Of a stretch of DNA of 7,093 nt, positions 1-6,306 are shown piece by piece; positions within the stretch are counted from its first letter, which is position 1, and each line of letters starts with the position of its first letter. The translations under genes were made by a program, and so were the position numbers. Source of the stretch: JAJQBJ01 sp964387095 (GTDB lineage Bacteria > Bacillota > Clostridia > Oscillospirales > Oscillospiraceae); contig CAYLVH010000085.1 in assembly GCA_964387095.1 (NCBI GenBank), positions 1 through 7,093 of the forward strand, in the 5' to 3' direction. Below the pieces are notes generated by a model that was given only the letters and a program-made list of their open reading frames with translations, made no database searches and was not told where the DNA came from.

Positions 1-8
1 TTAGATAT

Positions 9-35
9 ATTATAACGTCCGGCCCGAATTGTAAA
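9..35 (-). promoter_or_regulatory. Weak candidate promoter reading out of the left edge
   Basis: On the minus strand a perfect TATAAT (9-14) follows the capD-like stop codon. A TTTACA element (30-35) lies upstream of it with a spacer of only 15 bases, shorter than the usual 16-18. It could start transcription of a gene beyond the left edge, or be chance in a short AT-rich gap. No terminator hairpin is visible between the dehydratase stop and position 1, so read-through into the next gene is equally possible. Confidence 0.2.
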
Positions 36-42
36 GCCCCGC

Positions 43-1983
43 TTAGTCCCGGGCAGCAGAGGCGAACTCCTCCTCCTTGATCCCGTCATTTGCATTTGGC
101 GTATAATCCGGGACCAGCAGCTTGACCTGCTCCCGGATATCGCCGGCTTCCTCAAAGGCGCTATGAATCAGCTGACGGACCGTGTCATGGATCCACTGCT
201 CGTCCACACGGGGCAGCCGGGCCACAAAAATCCGCTCGTTGTCCGTCTCCTTCAGTCCGTCCTGGCTGATCAGCAGCTCTTCATACAGCTTTTCGCCGGG
301 GCGCAGGCCGGTAAACTCAATCTTGATATCCCGGTCAGGCTCCAGGCCGGACAGTCGGATCATATTCTTGGCCAGGTCCAGGATTTTCACCGGTTCGCCC
401 ATATCCAGGATAAAAATTTCCCCGCCATTTGCCAACGCGCCGCACTGTAGGACCAGGTTCACCGCCTCAGGGATGGTCATAAAGTAACGGATAATATCCG
501 GATGGGTCACGGTCACAGGCCCGCCCTTGGCGATCTGCTCCTTGAACAGGGGCACAACACTGCCGTTGCTGCCCAAGACATTGCCGAAGCGCACGGCAGC
601 AAATTCCGTTTTGGAGGTCTGGGAAAAGCTCTGGATAATCAGCTCACAGATCCGCTTGGAAGCGCCCATAATATTGGTAGGCCGGACCGCCTTGTCCGTG
701 GAGATGAGCACCATCTTCTGCGCCTGATAGCGGTCCGCGGCCTGAGCCACCACCCAGGTGCCCAATACGTTGTTCTTGACCGCCTCGTTGGGGCTGTCCT
801 CCATCAGCGGCACATGCTTATGGGCCGCCGCGTGAAAGACCAGGTCCGGGCGGAACCGTTCAAAGACATCGTTCACCCGGTTCTTATTGCGAACAGAGCC
901 AATCAGAATCTCCAAATTCAGGTTTGGATAATTCCTTTTTAACTCAATTTGAATAGCATAAGCGCTGTTTTCATAGATATCAAAAATAATCAGCTGCTTC
1001 GGATCATGCAGGGCGATCTGCCGGCAGATCTCGCTGCCGATGGAACCGCCGCCCCCGGTGACCAGGATGGTTTTTCCTCTGACATAGCCCATGACGGATT
1101 CCGTGCGGAGATCCACAGGCTCCCTGCCCAGAAGGTCGTTGATCTCCACCTCGTGGAGCATGGACACGCTGACCGTGCCGTTGATAATCTGATAAATGCC
1201 GGGGAGAATCAGCACTTTGCACCCTGTCTGCTGGCAGATATTCAGCAGCCTCTTCCTGTCATCAGAAGAAACCGACGGGATTGCGATAATAATTTCATTT
1301 ACTTGGAACTGCTGTGCCAACTCGGGAATTTGCCGGCTGCTTCCCGTAACCGGAATCCCATGCAAATATGTACCAATCTTTCCGGGATCATCATCGACAA
1401 TGCAGGCGATCTTCCTTTGCACAGAATTGCTGCGGACAATTTCTCCAATGAGAATATCGCCGGCCTTTCCCGCCCCCACAATCATCGTCTGGAGAACATC
1501 CTCGTCCCCCATCAGTGCTTTGATCTTTTTGCTTGGCATAATCCGGTAGAAATAGCGGCTCACCGCTGTACACGCCAGCAAAATCACCAGATAGAGAAAA
1601 TAATAACTTCTGGGCATATTCCAGTGCAGGAGATGCATCCCCGCAAATTGCAGCAGGGCGGACAGGGTCACTGCCATAACCACATTGCGCACCTCTATGA
1701 TGCTGGCAAACTGCCACAGGATGCTGTACAAGCGAAACAGCATAAACAGAATCAGCGTACAAGCCACATTAACGGGCATATACTTGGCGGCAGACATCAA
1801 AAAAGTTGGGTCAATACGGCCGAACCGGAAGTCAAAGCGAAACCACAGCGCGCCGATCATACTGGCTATAATCAACACAATATCCAGGAAAATCAAGATT
1901 CCCTTCCTTGTCAGTTGCCACTTTCTATGTTTCAAAACCTTATCCATGCCTCCTTTTCCTCTCTCTTCGTCAATCTTTTTCAT
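43..1983 (-). CDS. Membrane-bound nucleotide-sugar 4,6-dehydratase (CapD/WbpM/PglF/FlaA1 family)
   Basis: A 646-residue protein, the full length usual for the long membrane form of this family. Members convert UDP-GlcNAc (or a similar UDP-sugar) to a 4-keto-6-deoxy sugar at the inner face of the membrane, feeding capsule, O-glycan or diacetamido-sugar synthesis. Four hydrophobic segments lie at about 27-48, 70-89, 101-119 and 126-146. A first Rossmann-like domain at about 164-285 carries IVGAGKAG (168-175). The catalytic short-chain dehydrogenase domain begins near 303 with the NAD-binding TGGGGSIGSE (309-318). The active site reads STDKAVRPTNIMGASKR (428-444): Met439 stands where soluble relatives have Tyr, with Lys443 four residues on. 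This Met form is known for WbpM-type enzymes, so it is not a defect. RPGEKLYEELL (561-571) is also typical. The start is uncertain. The ATG at 1983 has no clear ribosome binding site, while Met13 (1945-1947) follows a purine tract (GAGAGG 10 bases upstream, GGAGG only 1 base upstream). The exact sugar substrate cannot be read from sequence. Confidence 0.93.
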   Translation of the reverse strand: MKKIDEERGKGGMDKVLKHRKWQLTRKGILIFLDIVLIIASMIGALWFRFDFRFGRIDPTFLMSAAKYMPVNVACTLILFMLFRLYSILWQFASIIEVRNVVMAVTLSALLQFAGMHLLHWNMPRSYYFLYLVILLACTAVSRYFYRIMPSKKIKALMGDEDVLQTMIVGAGKAGDILIGEIVRSNSVQRKIACIVDDDPGKIGTYLHGIPVTGSSRQIPELAQQFQVNEIIIAIPSVSSDDRKRLLNICQQTGCKVLILPGIYQIINGTVSVSMLHEVEINDLLGREPVDLRTESVMGYVRGKTILVTGGGGSIGSEICRQIALHDPKQLIIFDIYENSAYAIQIELKRNYPNLNLEILIGSVRNKNRVNDVFERFRPDLVFHAAAHKHVPLMEDSPNEAVKNNVLGTWVVAQAADRYQAQKMVLISTDKAVRPTNIMGASKRICELIIQSFSQTSKTEFAAVRFGNVLGSNGSVVPLFKEQIAKGGPVTVTHPDIIRYFMTIPEAVNLVLQCGALANGGEIFILDMGEPVKILDLAKNMIRLSGLEPDRDIKIEFTGLRPGEKLYEELLISQDGLKETDNERIFVARLPRVDEQWIHDTVRQLIHSAFEEAGDIREQVKLLVPDYTPNANDGIKEEEFASAARD

Positions 1984-2080
1984 CCATGCACAGATATTTC
2001 TAATTCAATTTGCAAGTCAGCCTTTTTTAAGTAATACATTTTTTGCCCCCGGCCACAACAGCAACCCGGGCACCACACAC

Positions 2081-2109
2081 ATTATATTCGATTTGTAGCC
2101 AAATATCAA
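2081..2109 (-). promoter_or_regulatory. Sigma-A promoter of the dehydratase gene
   Basis: On the minus strand the -35 box is TTGATA (2104-2109) and the -10 box is a perfect TATAAT (2081-2086), separated by exactly 17 bases. Transcription should start near 2074 and leave a leader of about 90 bases before the ATG at 1983. The leader contains an imperfect GC-rich stem (roughly 2046-2072), followed on the RNA by A residues rather than U residues, so it is not a terminator. Confidence 0.75.
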
Positions 2110-2160
2110 CCGCAAAAGCCACAAATTCAGCTAATTTTCGATCCGCATTCTTTAGGTGAC

Positions 2161-2177
2161 AAATTTTGACAAAATTT
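2161..2177. repeat. Perfect inverted repeat, operator-like
   Basis: AAATTTTGACAAAATTT is a perfect palindrome with 8-base arms around a single central A. It lies about 52 bases upstream of the -35 box of the dehydratase promoter. The size and symmetry fit a binding site for a dimeric regulator, but AT-rich DNA produces such palindromes by chance and no regulator gene is in view. Confidence 0.4.
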
Positions 2178-2258
2178 CCATTTATTTCCATCTGAATAAA
2201 AGCCTTTCTAGTAAATTCACGGACTAAGCCATATAATTAGAGACAGAAAAAAGGCATG

Positions 2259-2294
2259 AAAAAGCCGGAACTAACGGGAAATTAGTTCCGGCTT
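2259..2294 (-). terminator. Intrinsic terminator of the rlmB to nitroreductase unit
   Basis: A perfect 13-base-pair stem (2262-2274 with 2282-2294; core GCCGGAACTAA) encloses a 7-base loop. Reading leftward, the stem runs into TTTTT (2259-2263) and shortly after into a second run of six T (2247-2252). This is a classic Rho-independent terminator about 120 bases past the nitroreductase stop. On the plus strand the stem is not followed by a T run, so it acts in the minus direction only. Confidence 0.85.
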
Positions 2295-2312
2295 CTTCGA
2301 AGAGAGGATAAA

Positions 2313-2375
2313 ATGAAAAAGTTCTTGCTTGCACTGGATGATTTTATTATAGAGCACGTTTGTTACAAATCTTAG
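2313..2375 (+). CDS. Possible small ORF, 20 codons, doubtful
   Basis: An ATG at 2313 opens the reading frame MKKFLLALDDFIIEHVCYKS, ending at TAG. GAGAGG (2302-2307) stands 5 bases upstream and could act as a ribosome binding site. The product begins like a short basic-hydrophobic leader and then turns acidic. The ORF sits directly after the terminator stem, on the opposite strand to the flanking genes, and the only upstream -10 candidate (TATAAT, 2232-2237) has no good -35. It may well be chance in the 3' untranslated region of the leftward transcript. Confidence 0.18.
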   Translation: MKKFLLALDDFIIEHVCYKS

Positions 2376-2413
2376 CGGATTTTATTACAAAAGTGTTAAA
2401 TACCAAAGAATTT

Positions 2414-2938
2414 TTAAAACCTCTCCAGGTGAACCTTCTCCCCGGGCAAATCCGCCTCCCCATGGGCCTCCGGATGCTCCTCAATGACGCCCAGGGACAG
2501 GATTGCCTCCAGCACATAGCCCCGGGGAACCTTCAGCAGCTCCTTTACATAGGCCTCGGTGCTCCCGCCCCCCGGCGCGTCTCTCAGCCGCCCCTGAATC
2601 CAGCAGCTGCCCAATCCGACATAGTCCGCCATCAGGTGCATATTGGCCATGGCAATGGAACAATCCTCTGTCCAGACATCCGTCTTCTCCGGGTCGGCCA
2701 GCACCACAATGGCGCAGCCCGCCTTTTCCAGCATCCGGGCCCCCGCCGTTCTGCAGCGGGACAGCCGATTCAAAGTCTCCCGGTCCCGGACCACCACAAA
2801 TTCCCAGGGCTTCCGGTTCCGCCCGGAGGCAGAGGTCAGGCCCGCCTTCAGCACCAGCTCCAGCTTTTCCTCGGGAACGGGTTCCTCCAAATAGGTCCTC
2901 ACGCTTCTTCGGTTCAGCATGATCTGCAACAAGTCCAT
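2414..2938 (-). CDS. Small nitroreductase family protein (FMN, NAD(P)H-dependent)
   Basis: A 174-residue flavoprotein at the short end of the nitroreductase range. The family binds FMN as a homodimer in the cytoplasm and uses NAD(P)H to reduce nitro compounds, quinones or other acceptors; the natural substrate here cannot be told. Signatures are NRRSVRTY (9-16), whose arginines contact the FMN phosphate; SASGRNRKPWEF (36-47), the usual second FMN segment; and EDCSIAMANMHLMADYVGLG (91-110) followed by SCWIQG, the dimer and flavin helix. The start is well supported: AAAGGAGA (2947-2954) lies about 9 bases before the ATG. It is the last gene of the leftward unit, 27 bases after the 765-residue protein gene, and is followed by the terminator at 2259-2294. 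The C-terminal tail (EEHPEAHGEADLPGEKVHLERF, split around residue 163) is typical of clostridial small nitroreductases. No defect is seen. Confidence 0.9.
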   Translation of the reverse strand: MDLLQIMLNRRSVRTYLEEPVPEEKLELVLKAGLTSASGRNRKPWEFVVVRDRETLNRLSRCRTAGARMLEKAGCAIVVLADPEKTDVWTEDCSIAMANMHLMADYVGLGSCWIQGRLRDAPGGGSTEAYVKELLKVPRGYVLEAILSLGVIEEHPEAHGEADLPGEKVHLERF

Positions 2939-2965
2939 GGTTTTTCTCTCCTTTAAATTAAATAC

Positions 2966-5263
2966 TCAGTATCGATCCACCTGATAACCATTTAGCAGCG
3001 CAGGCACGGTCCACAGGATCAGGAAGATCAGGAGATTCCTCGGCTGCAAGGCCACAAAGGCCAGGGAGTAGGTCAGGTAGAAGCCCAGCAGCATCCCCAC
3101 AACGGAGGCCGCAATCAGCCAATGGCCGTTCCGTTTGGCAGCCTTATACAGCCGTTTGGCGCCCAAAACGGTATCGCAGTGGGCGTCCAGGCCCTCACGG
3201 CCCAGCAGCGCCCCCAGGGCCGCCTCCTCCGGAAGCTGCTGGCTGGTAAGCGCTAGACGGGTATCCATGTCCGGGAACTCCGTCTTTTGGATGGGCAAAT
3301 CATAGATGCTGTCCAGCAGGACCGCCGACAAGTTGAAGTCCCGCATGGCCATCACCGGCTTGAGCTTGTAGCGCAGCATGGTTTTCAGGGAGGGCTCCAC
3401 ATAGCCGGGCATCTTATAAATCAGCACGAACTGCATGGCCAAAACGCCGTTGACGGCGCAGAATGCCGCCGTCTTTACGCTGATTTCAGAGGGCAGCTCC
3501 ACATCCATCATTTCCATGAAGTCCCCGGTCCCCACCAACACATAGTCCTTGCCGATATAGCCGCCATAGCCGCCGCCCTCAAAAATCTCAAACTTGTGCA
3601 GGGCATCCGTCCAATATTGGGCGCCCTGGGTGTAGACCAAGTTCGCAAAGCTCTGCTCCAGGCCGCAGTGCGCTTCCCGGATCAAGGTCGCGGCATAGCC
3701 CACCACCACAGCTTCCCGGATGTTTCCGTAGGTTTTCAGGCCGTTGCAGGACACCATCCCGGTGGGGAACAGATCGCTGTCCGTCACCACCACTTGGCTG
3801 CTGCCGCTGAGCTCCTTAACGCCGTCCCAGCCGGCAATGGCCGCACCGCTGCGGTTCAAGCGCTCGGCAATCTTATGATAGGGAATGCCGTAGGCGATGG
3901 TGGCGGACAGCGGCGCCGCCATGGTGAAGATCACGGACGCGTCCCAGAGGATCAAGTCCTTCCGGCCGCTGCTGACAGCGGCCACCACGGCAAGGGCAAC
4001 ACAGGCCACCAGGGCCACCAGCGCCACAGGCCGGGTCATGCGGCGTACCCCATCCGCCTCCTGGATCTGACTGCCAAAGCCTGCGCCGTCCCCTTCATTT
4101 TTCTGCAGGACAGCGGTGCGCACCCCCTCCTCCTGCCGGCGGAACAACTGGCTGGGATGTTCTGTTATGGCTGCGGTGCGGCAGCTCAGGCGCTGCCCCC
4201 CCAGATTGAGATACTGTCCCCAGGCGGAGCAGCAAAGGGCCAATCCCGCCGCCGCCGCGCAGGGCAACGGGCCTTCCCGGTCCGCAATGATATAGGCCAC
4301 GCTGTCCAAAATGGTCATCAGCACCGCCGCGGAGACCAGCGTATGCATCCCCGCTTCTCCCTGAAACAGATCCCGGAACCCGTCGATAAACGGCCTCAGC
4401 AGCAGGACCAAAATGACCCCCAGAAGCTCCAGCCCCAGGGCCGCAGCCATCTGGTCATCCCAGAAGAACGAGAGGATGGGCAGGTTGAGCGAATCCGCCA
4501 GGTTGACATAGGCCAGCAGAATGAGGACGAGAAACGCCGCAATGATATGCCGTTTCAGGCTGACAAGGCCGTTTCCGTAGATGGTCATCAGCCGCTTGGC
4601 CGGAATATCCGCCAGGGGGGCCTTTTTCACCTCCGGCCTTTCCTCCCCATTCCTCCGGCGCCGGAAGAAGCCTCCGGTTTCCTCCTCATCCCAGCTCTCT
4701 TCCTCCATCAGGACAGGACGGGGGCCGGTGAACGCCCGGGGCCGAACCCCTTCCTCGTCCCGGTCTATTCTGCTAAACAGCCGCCCCAACCGGCCGTTTC
4801 TCTTGGCTCGGGCAGCTTCCGGGCTGTCGTCCCCGTCAGCCTCCTCCGCTTCGTCCTCCTCCAGGCCCTGGTCTTCGCTTTCCTCGCCGGCCCGGACTTC
4901 CGGCTCAACTTTCCTGGTCTCCGGGCCGGTCACCGGACGTTCGTCCCGATCTTCCGCTTCCCGGGGCTCCGGTTTCTCCAGCTCCACAGGGGCCTCCATC
5001 ACCGTCACCTGGGCAGGCTTGCCCGGCTGCTTCCTGTAGACCAAGCCCACCATTTTCATCTCCTGGTGGGGAGCAGGCTCCGCTTCCTCCTCCCGGGACG
5101 TCTCCGGTTCCTCCTCCAAACCGTCCCTCCCATGGGAGTCCCCGCCGGCCACCTGGCCGTCCCAGTCTCCGTCCGGCAGGGGCAGTTCGTCCTCCTCCGG
5201 AAACTCATCCAGATTCAGCAGGTCCTCCATATCCTTATCTTCTTTTAAAAATTTTGGTTCCAT
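2966..5263 (-). CDS. P1B-type ATPase-like membrane protein lacking catalytic motifs (probable pseudo-ATPase), acidic N-terminus
   Basis: A 765-residue protein of unknown function. Residues 1-217 are a low-complexity, probably disordered cytoplasmic tail with about 66 Asp/Glu, broken by a less charged patch (68-92) and an RRRR block (201-204). Eight hydrophobic segments follow: about 239-257, 272-290, 306-328, 332-350, 411-431, 439-461, 714-733 and 735-756. A loop of 60 residues lies between the fourth and fifth and one of 250 between the sixth and seventh, which is the helix order of P1B metal pumps. The large loop keeps family landmarks: AERLNRSGAAIAGWDGVKEL (466-485) resembles the segment before the phosphorylation site, AHCGL (531-535) sits where HP is expected, and GGGYGG (563-568) with VLVGTGDFM (575-583) matches the nucleotide-binding domain. 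However, DKTGT is replaced by TDSDLFPTG (494-502), TGD by MRD (640-642), the CPC position reads MAAP (448-451), and neither TGE nor GDGxND is present. AGAGG (5271-5275) lies 7 bases before the ATG. It starts 21 bases after rlmB. Ion transport by the normal cycle is unlikely; a binding, sensing or scaffold role is inference. Confidence 0.85.
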   Translation of the reverse strand: MEPKFLKEDKDMEDLLNLDEFPEEDELPLPDGDWDGQVAGGDSHGRDGLEEEPETSREEEAEPAPHQEMKMVGLVYRKQPGKPAQVTVMEAPVELEKPEPREAEDRDERPVTGPETRKVEPEVRAGEESEDQGLEEDEAEEADGDDSPEAARAKRNGRLGRLFSRIDRDEEGVRPRAFTGPRPVLMEEESWDEEETGGFFRRRRNGEERPEVKKAPLADIPAKRLMTIYGNGLVSLKRHIIAAFLVLILLAYVNLADSLNLPILSFFWDDQMAAALGLELLGVILVLLLRPFIDGFRDLFQGEAGMHTLVSAAVLMTILDSVAYIIADREGPLPCAAAAGLALCCSAWGQYLNLGGQRLSCRTAAITEHPSQLFRRQEEGVRTAVLQKNEGDGAGFGSQIQEADGVRRMTRPVALVALVACVALAVVAAVSSGRKDLILWDASVIFTMAAPLSATIAYGIPYHKIAERLNRSGAAIAGWDGVKELSGSSQVVVTDSDLFPTGMVSCNGLKTYGNIREAVVVGYAATLIREAHCGLEQSFANLVYTQGAQYWTDALHKFEIFEGGGYGGYIGKDYVLVGTGDFMEMMDVELPSEISVKTAAFCAVNGVLAMQFVLIYKMPGYVEPSLKTMLRYKLKPVMAMRDFNLSAVLLDSIYDLPIQKTEFPDMDTRLALTSQQLPEEAALGALLGREGLDAHCDTVLGAKRLYKAAKRNGHWLIAASVVGMLLGFYLTYSLAFVALQPRNLLIFLILWTVPALLNGYQVDRY

Positions 5264-5284
5264 GTGATATCCTCTAATTCAGTC

Positions 5285-6076
5285 TTACTCCAGTCTCTGC
5301 CTGACCGCCTCATAGAGCAAAATCGCCGCAGCAGCCGAGGCATTCAGTGAATTGAGCTTTCCCTTCATGGGAACACTGACTTTGAAATCGCAACACTCCC
5401 CCACAAGACGGCCCATTCCGTCCCCTTCCGAGCCGATCACAATGGCCGACGGGCCTTTCAGATCCGCCTGATACAGGGTGGTGTCCCCATCAGCCGCCGT
5501 GCCAAAGATCCAGACGCCCGCCTTTTGCAGCTCCTTAATCGTGCGGGGCAGGTTCGACACCCGGGCCACGGGCACGTAGCTCACCGCGCCCGCAGAGGTT
5601 TTGGCCACAATGGCGGTCAGTCCTGCGGAACGGCGCTTGGGAATAATCACGCCGTGGGCGCCTGCGCATTCCGCTGTGCGGATCACCGCGCCCAGGTTGT
5701 GGGGATCGCTGAGTTCGTCGCAGATGAGGATCAGGGGCTGTTCCCCCTTGTCCCGGGCGCCCCGGAGGATCTCCTCCACCGTCACGTACTCCCGCACAGC
5801 CGCCACCGCAATGACCCCCTGATGGGAGTGGGTGCGGCTCATATTGTCCAGCTTGCGCTTGTCTGCGTCCACCACAACAATGCCCTTATCCCGGGCGCCG
5901 GAGGCGATATGGCCGAGTGTGGCGTCGGTCTCCCCCTTCAAAATATAAATCTTATCTATATTGGTGCCTGCGCGGAGGGCCTCCATAACGGCATTCCTGC
6001 CCTCGATGATGCCATCTGCTCTGGCCTCCTGCTCCGCCTTGGAACGGGTGGACCTGCGGTATTCCTTTTCTTTCAT
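5285..6076 (-). CDS. rlmB: 23S rRNA (guanosine-2'-O-)-methyltransferase RlmB, TrmH/SpoU family
   Basis: A 263-residue SPOUT methyltransferase, the usual length for RlmB/YacO proteins. It is expected to transfer a methyl group from S-adenosylmethionine to the 2'-O of a guanosine in the 23S rRNA peptidyl-transferase region (G2251 in E. coli numbering). After a basic leader of about 20 residues, the substrate-binding domain starts with DGIIEGRNAVMEALRAG (21-37) and runs to about 100. The knotted catalytic domain shows motif 1, DPHNLGAVIRTAECAGAHGV (124-143) with the N-x-G-x-x-x-R pattern N127, G129, R133; motif 2, IGSEGDGMG (214-222) with E217; and motif 3, SLNASAAAAILLYE (243-256). All key residues are intact. 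The ribosome binding site is modest: AAGGAAGG (6091-6098) lies 14 bases before the ATG, a long spacing. It is the first gene of the leftward unit, behind the promoter at 6126-6154. A related tRNA methylase is possible, but the N-terminal domain favours RlmB. Confidence 0.93.
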   Translation of the reverse strand: MKEKEYRRSTRSKAEQEARADGIIEGRNAVMEALRAGTNIDKIYILKGETDATLGHIASGARDKGIVVVDADKRKLDNMSRTHSHQGVIAVAAVREYVTVEEILRGARDKGEQPLILICDELSDPHNLGAVIRTAECAGAHGVIIPKRRSAGLTAIVAKTSAGAVSYVPVARVSNLPRTIKELQKAGVWIFGTAADGDTTLYQADLKGPSAIVIGSEGDGMGRLVGECCDFKVSVPMKGKLNSLNASAAAAILLYEAVRQRLE

Positions 6077-6125
6077 AATCTATTTTAGTTCCTTCCTTGC
6101 CCAAAGATCATTCCCATACAACGTC

Positions 6126-6154
6126 ATTATAACACAGAAGCCCGGCAGACAAAA
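6126..6154 (-). promoter_or_regulatory. Promoter of the rlmB unit (extended -10)
   Basis: On the minus strand a perfect TATAAT (6126-6131) is preceded by TGT, giving the extended -10 TGTTATAAT. The -35 is poor: TTTTGT (6149-6154) at 17 bases or TTTGTC at 16. The extended -10 probably compensates. Transcription should begin near 6119, about 43 bases before the rlmB ATG. Confidence 0.6.
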
Positions 6155-6216
6155 GGAAGAATTTCGATCCGTCCCGAAATTTACAAAAAGTTCACTGTAA
6201 TTCCCCATCCCCTTTC

Positions 6217-6245
6217 TTGTTTTTACGCGCCGTATATGATATATT
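6217..6245 (+). promoter_or_regulatory. Sigma-A promoter of ftsH
   Basis: The -35 box is TTGTTT (6217-6222) and the -10 box is TATATT (6240-6245), with a 17-base spacer. The start should lie near 6252, leaving a leader of about 55 bases. No CIRCE or CtsR heat-shock operator is recognisable nearby. Confidence 0.6.
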
Positions 6246-6260
6246 AAATGATAGTATACG
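6231..6260. repeat. Short inverted repeat straddling the ftsH -10 box
   Basis: CGTATA (6231-6236) and its reverse complement TATACG (6255-6260) flank 18 bases that contain the -10 box and the probable start point. The position suits an operator, but 6-base arms in AT-rich DNA are weak evidence. Confidence 0.25.
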
Positions 6261-6292
6261 ATAATTTTCTCGTGATACATAGCCTTATATAC

Positions 6293-6298
6293 AGGAGG
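6293..6298 (+). promoter_or_regulatory. Ribosome binding site that fixes the ftsH TTG start
   Basis: A full AGGAGG stands 8 bases before TTG at 6307. An in-frame TAG at 6280-6282 closes the frame upstream, and no ATG or GTG lies between it and the TTG. The next in-frame ATG falls inside the first membrane helix. Confidence 0.85.
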
Positions 6299-6306
6299 AT
6301 CCCGTC

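Larger units (their letters stand above)
1984..2413. other. AT-rich intergenic region between two leftward units
   Basis: This 430-base stretch is visibly richer in A and T than the genes on both sides. It holds the dehydratase promoter and its leader of about 90 bases, a 17-base palindrome at 2161-2177, the leftward terminator at 2259-2294 and a possible small ORF at 2313-2375. A plus-strand TATAAT at 2232-2237 has no convincing -35 box. I see no tRNA, riboswitch or CRISPR-like structure in it. Confidence 0.8.

Noticed and set aside
949..2034. A 361-codon open frame on the plus strand, opposite the dehydratase gene
   Set aside because: It lies antisense to a clear family member, its composition is His/Gln/Asn-rich and no motif is recognisable.
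2166..2171. TTGACA on the plus strand as a -35 box
   Set aside because: No -10-like hexamer stands 16-18 bases downstream; the nearest, AATAAA, is 23 bases away.
2295..2303. The palindromic CTTCGAAG segment next to the terminator as a restriction or recombination site
   Set aside because: It is a short self-complementary stretch with no second copy in the window; chance is sufficient.
3287..5248. A 653-codon open frame on the plus strand, opposite the pseudo-ATPase gene
   Set aside because: It is the antisense of a well-supported gene. The product is rich in His, Arg, Gln and Pro with no domain, the usual result of reading a GC-rich gene backwards, and it has no convincing ribosome binding site.
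4613..5263. The acidic tail as a frameshift or out-of-frame artefact of the membrane protein gene
   Set aside because: The frame is open throughout, the ATG has a ribosome binding site at 7 bases and sits 21 bases after rlmB, and Glu/Asp codons are used consistently, so the tail appears genuine.
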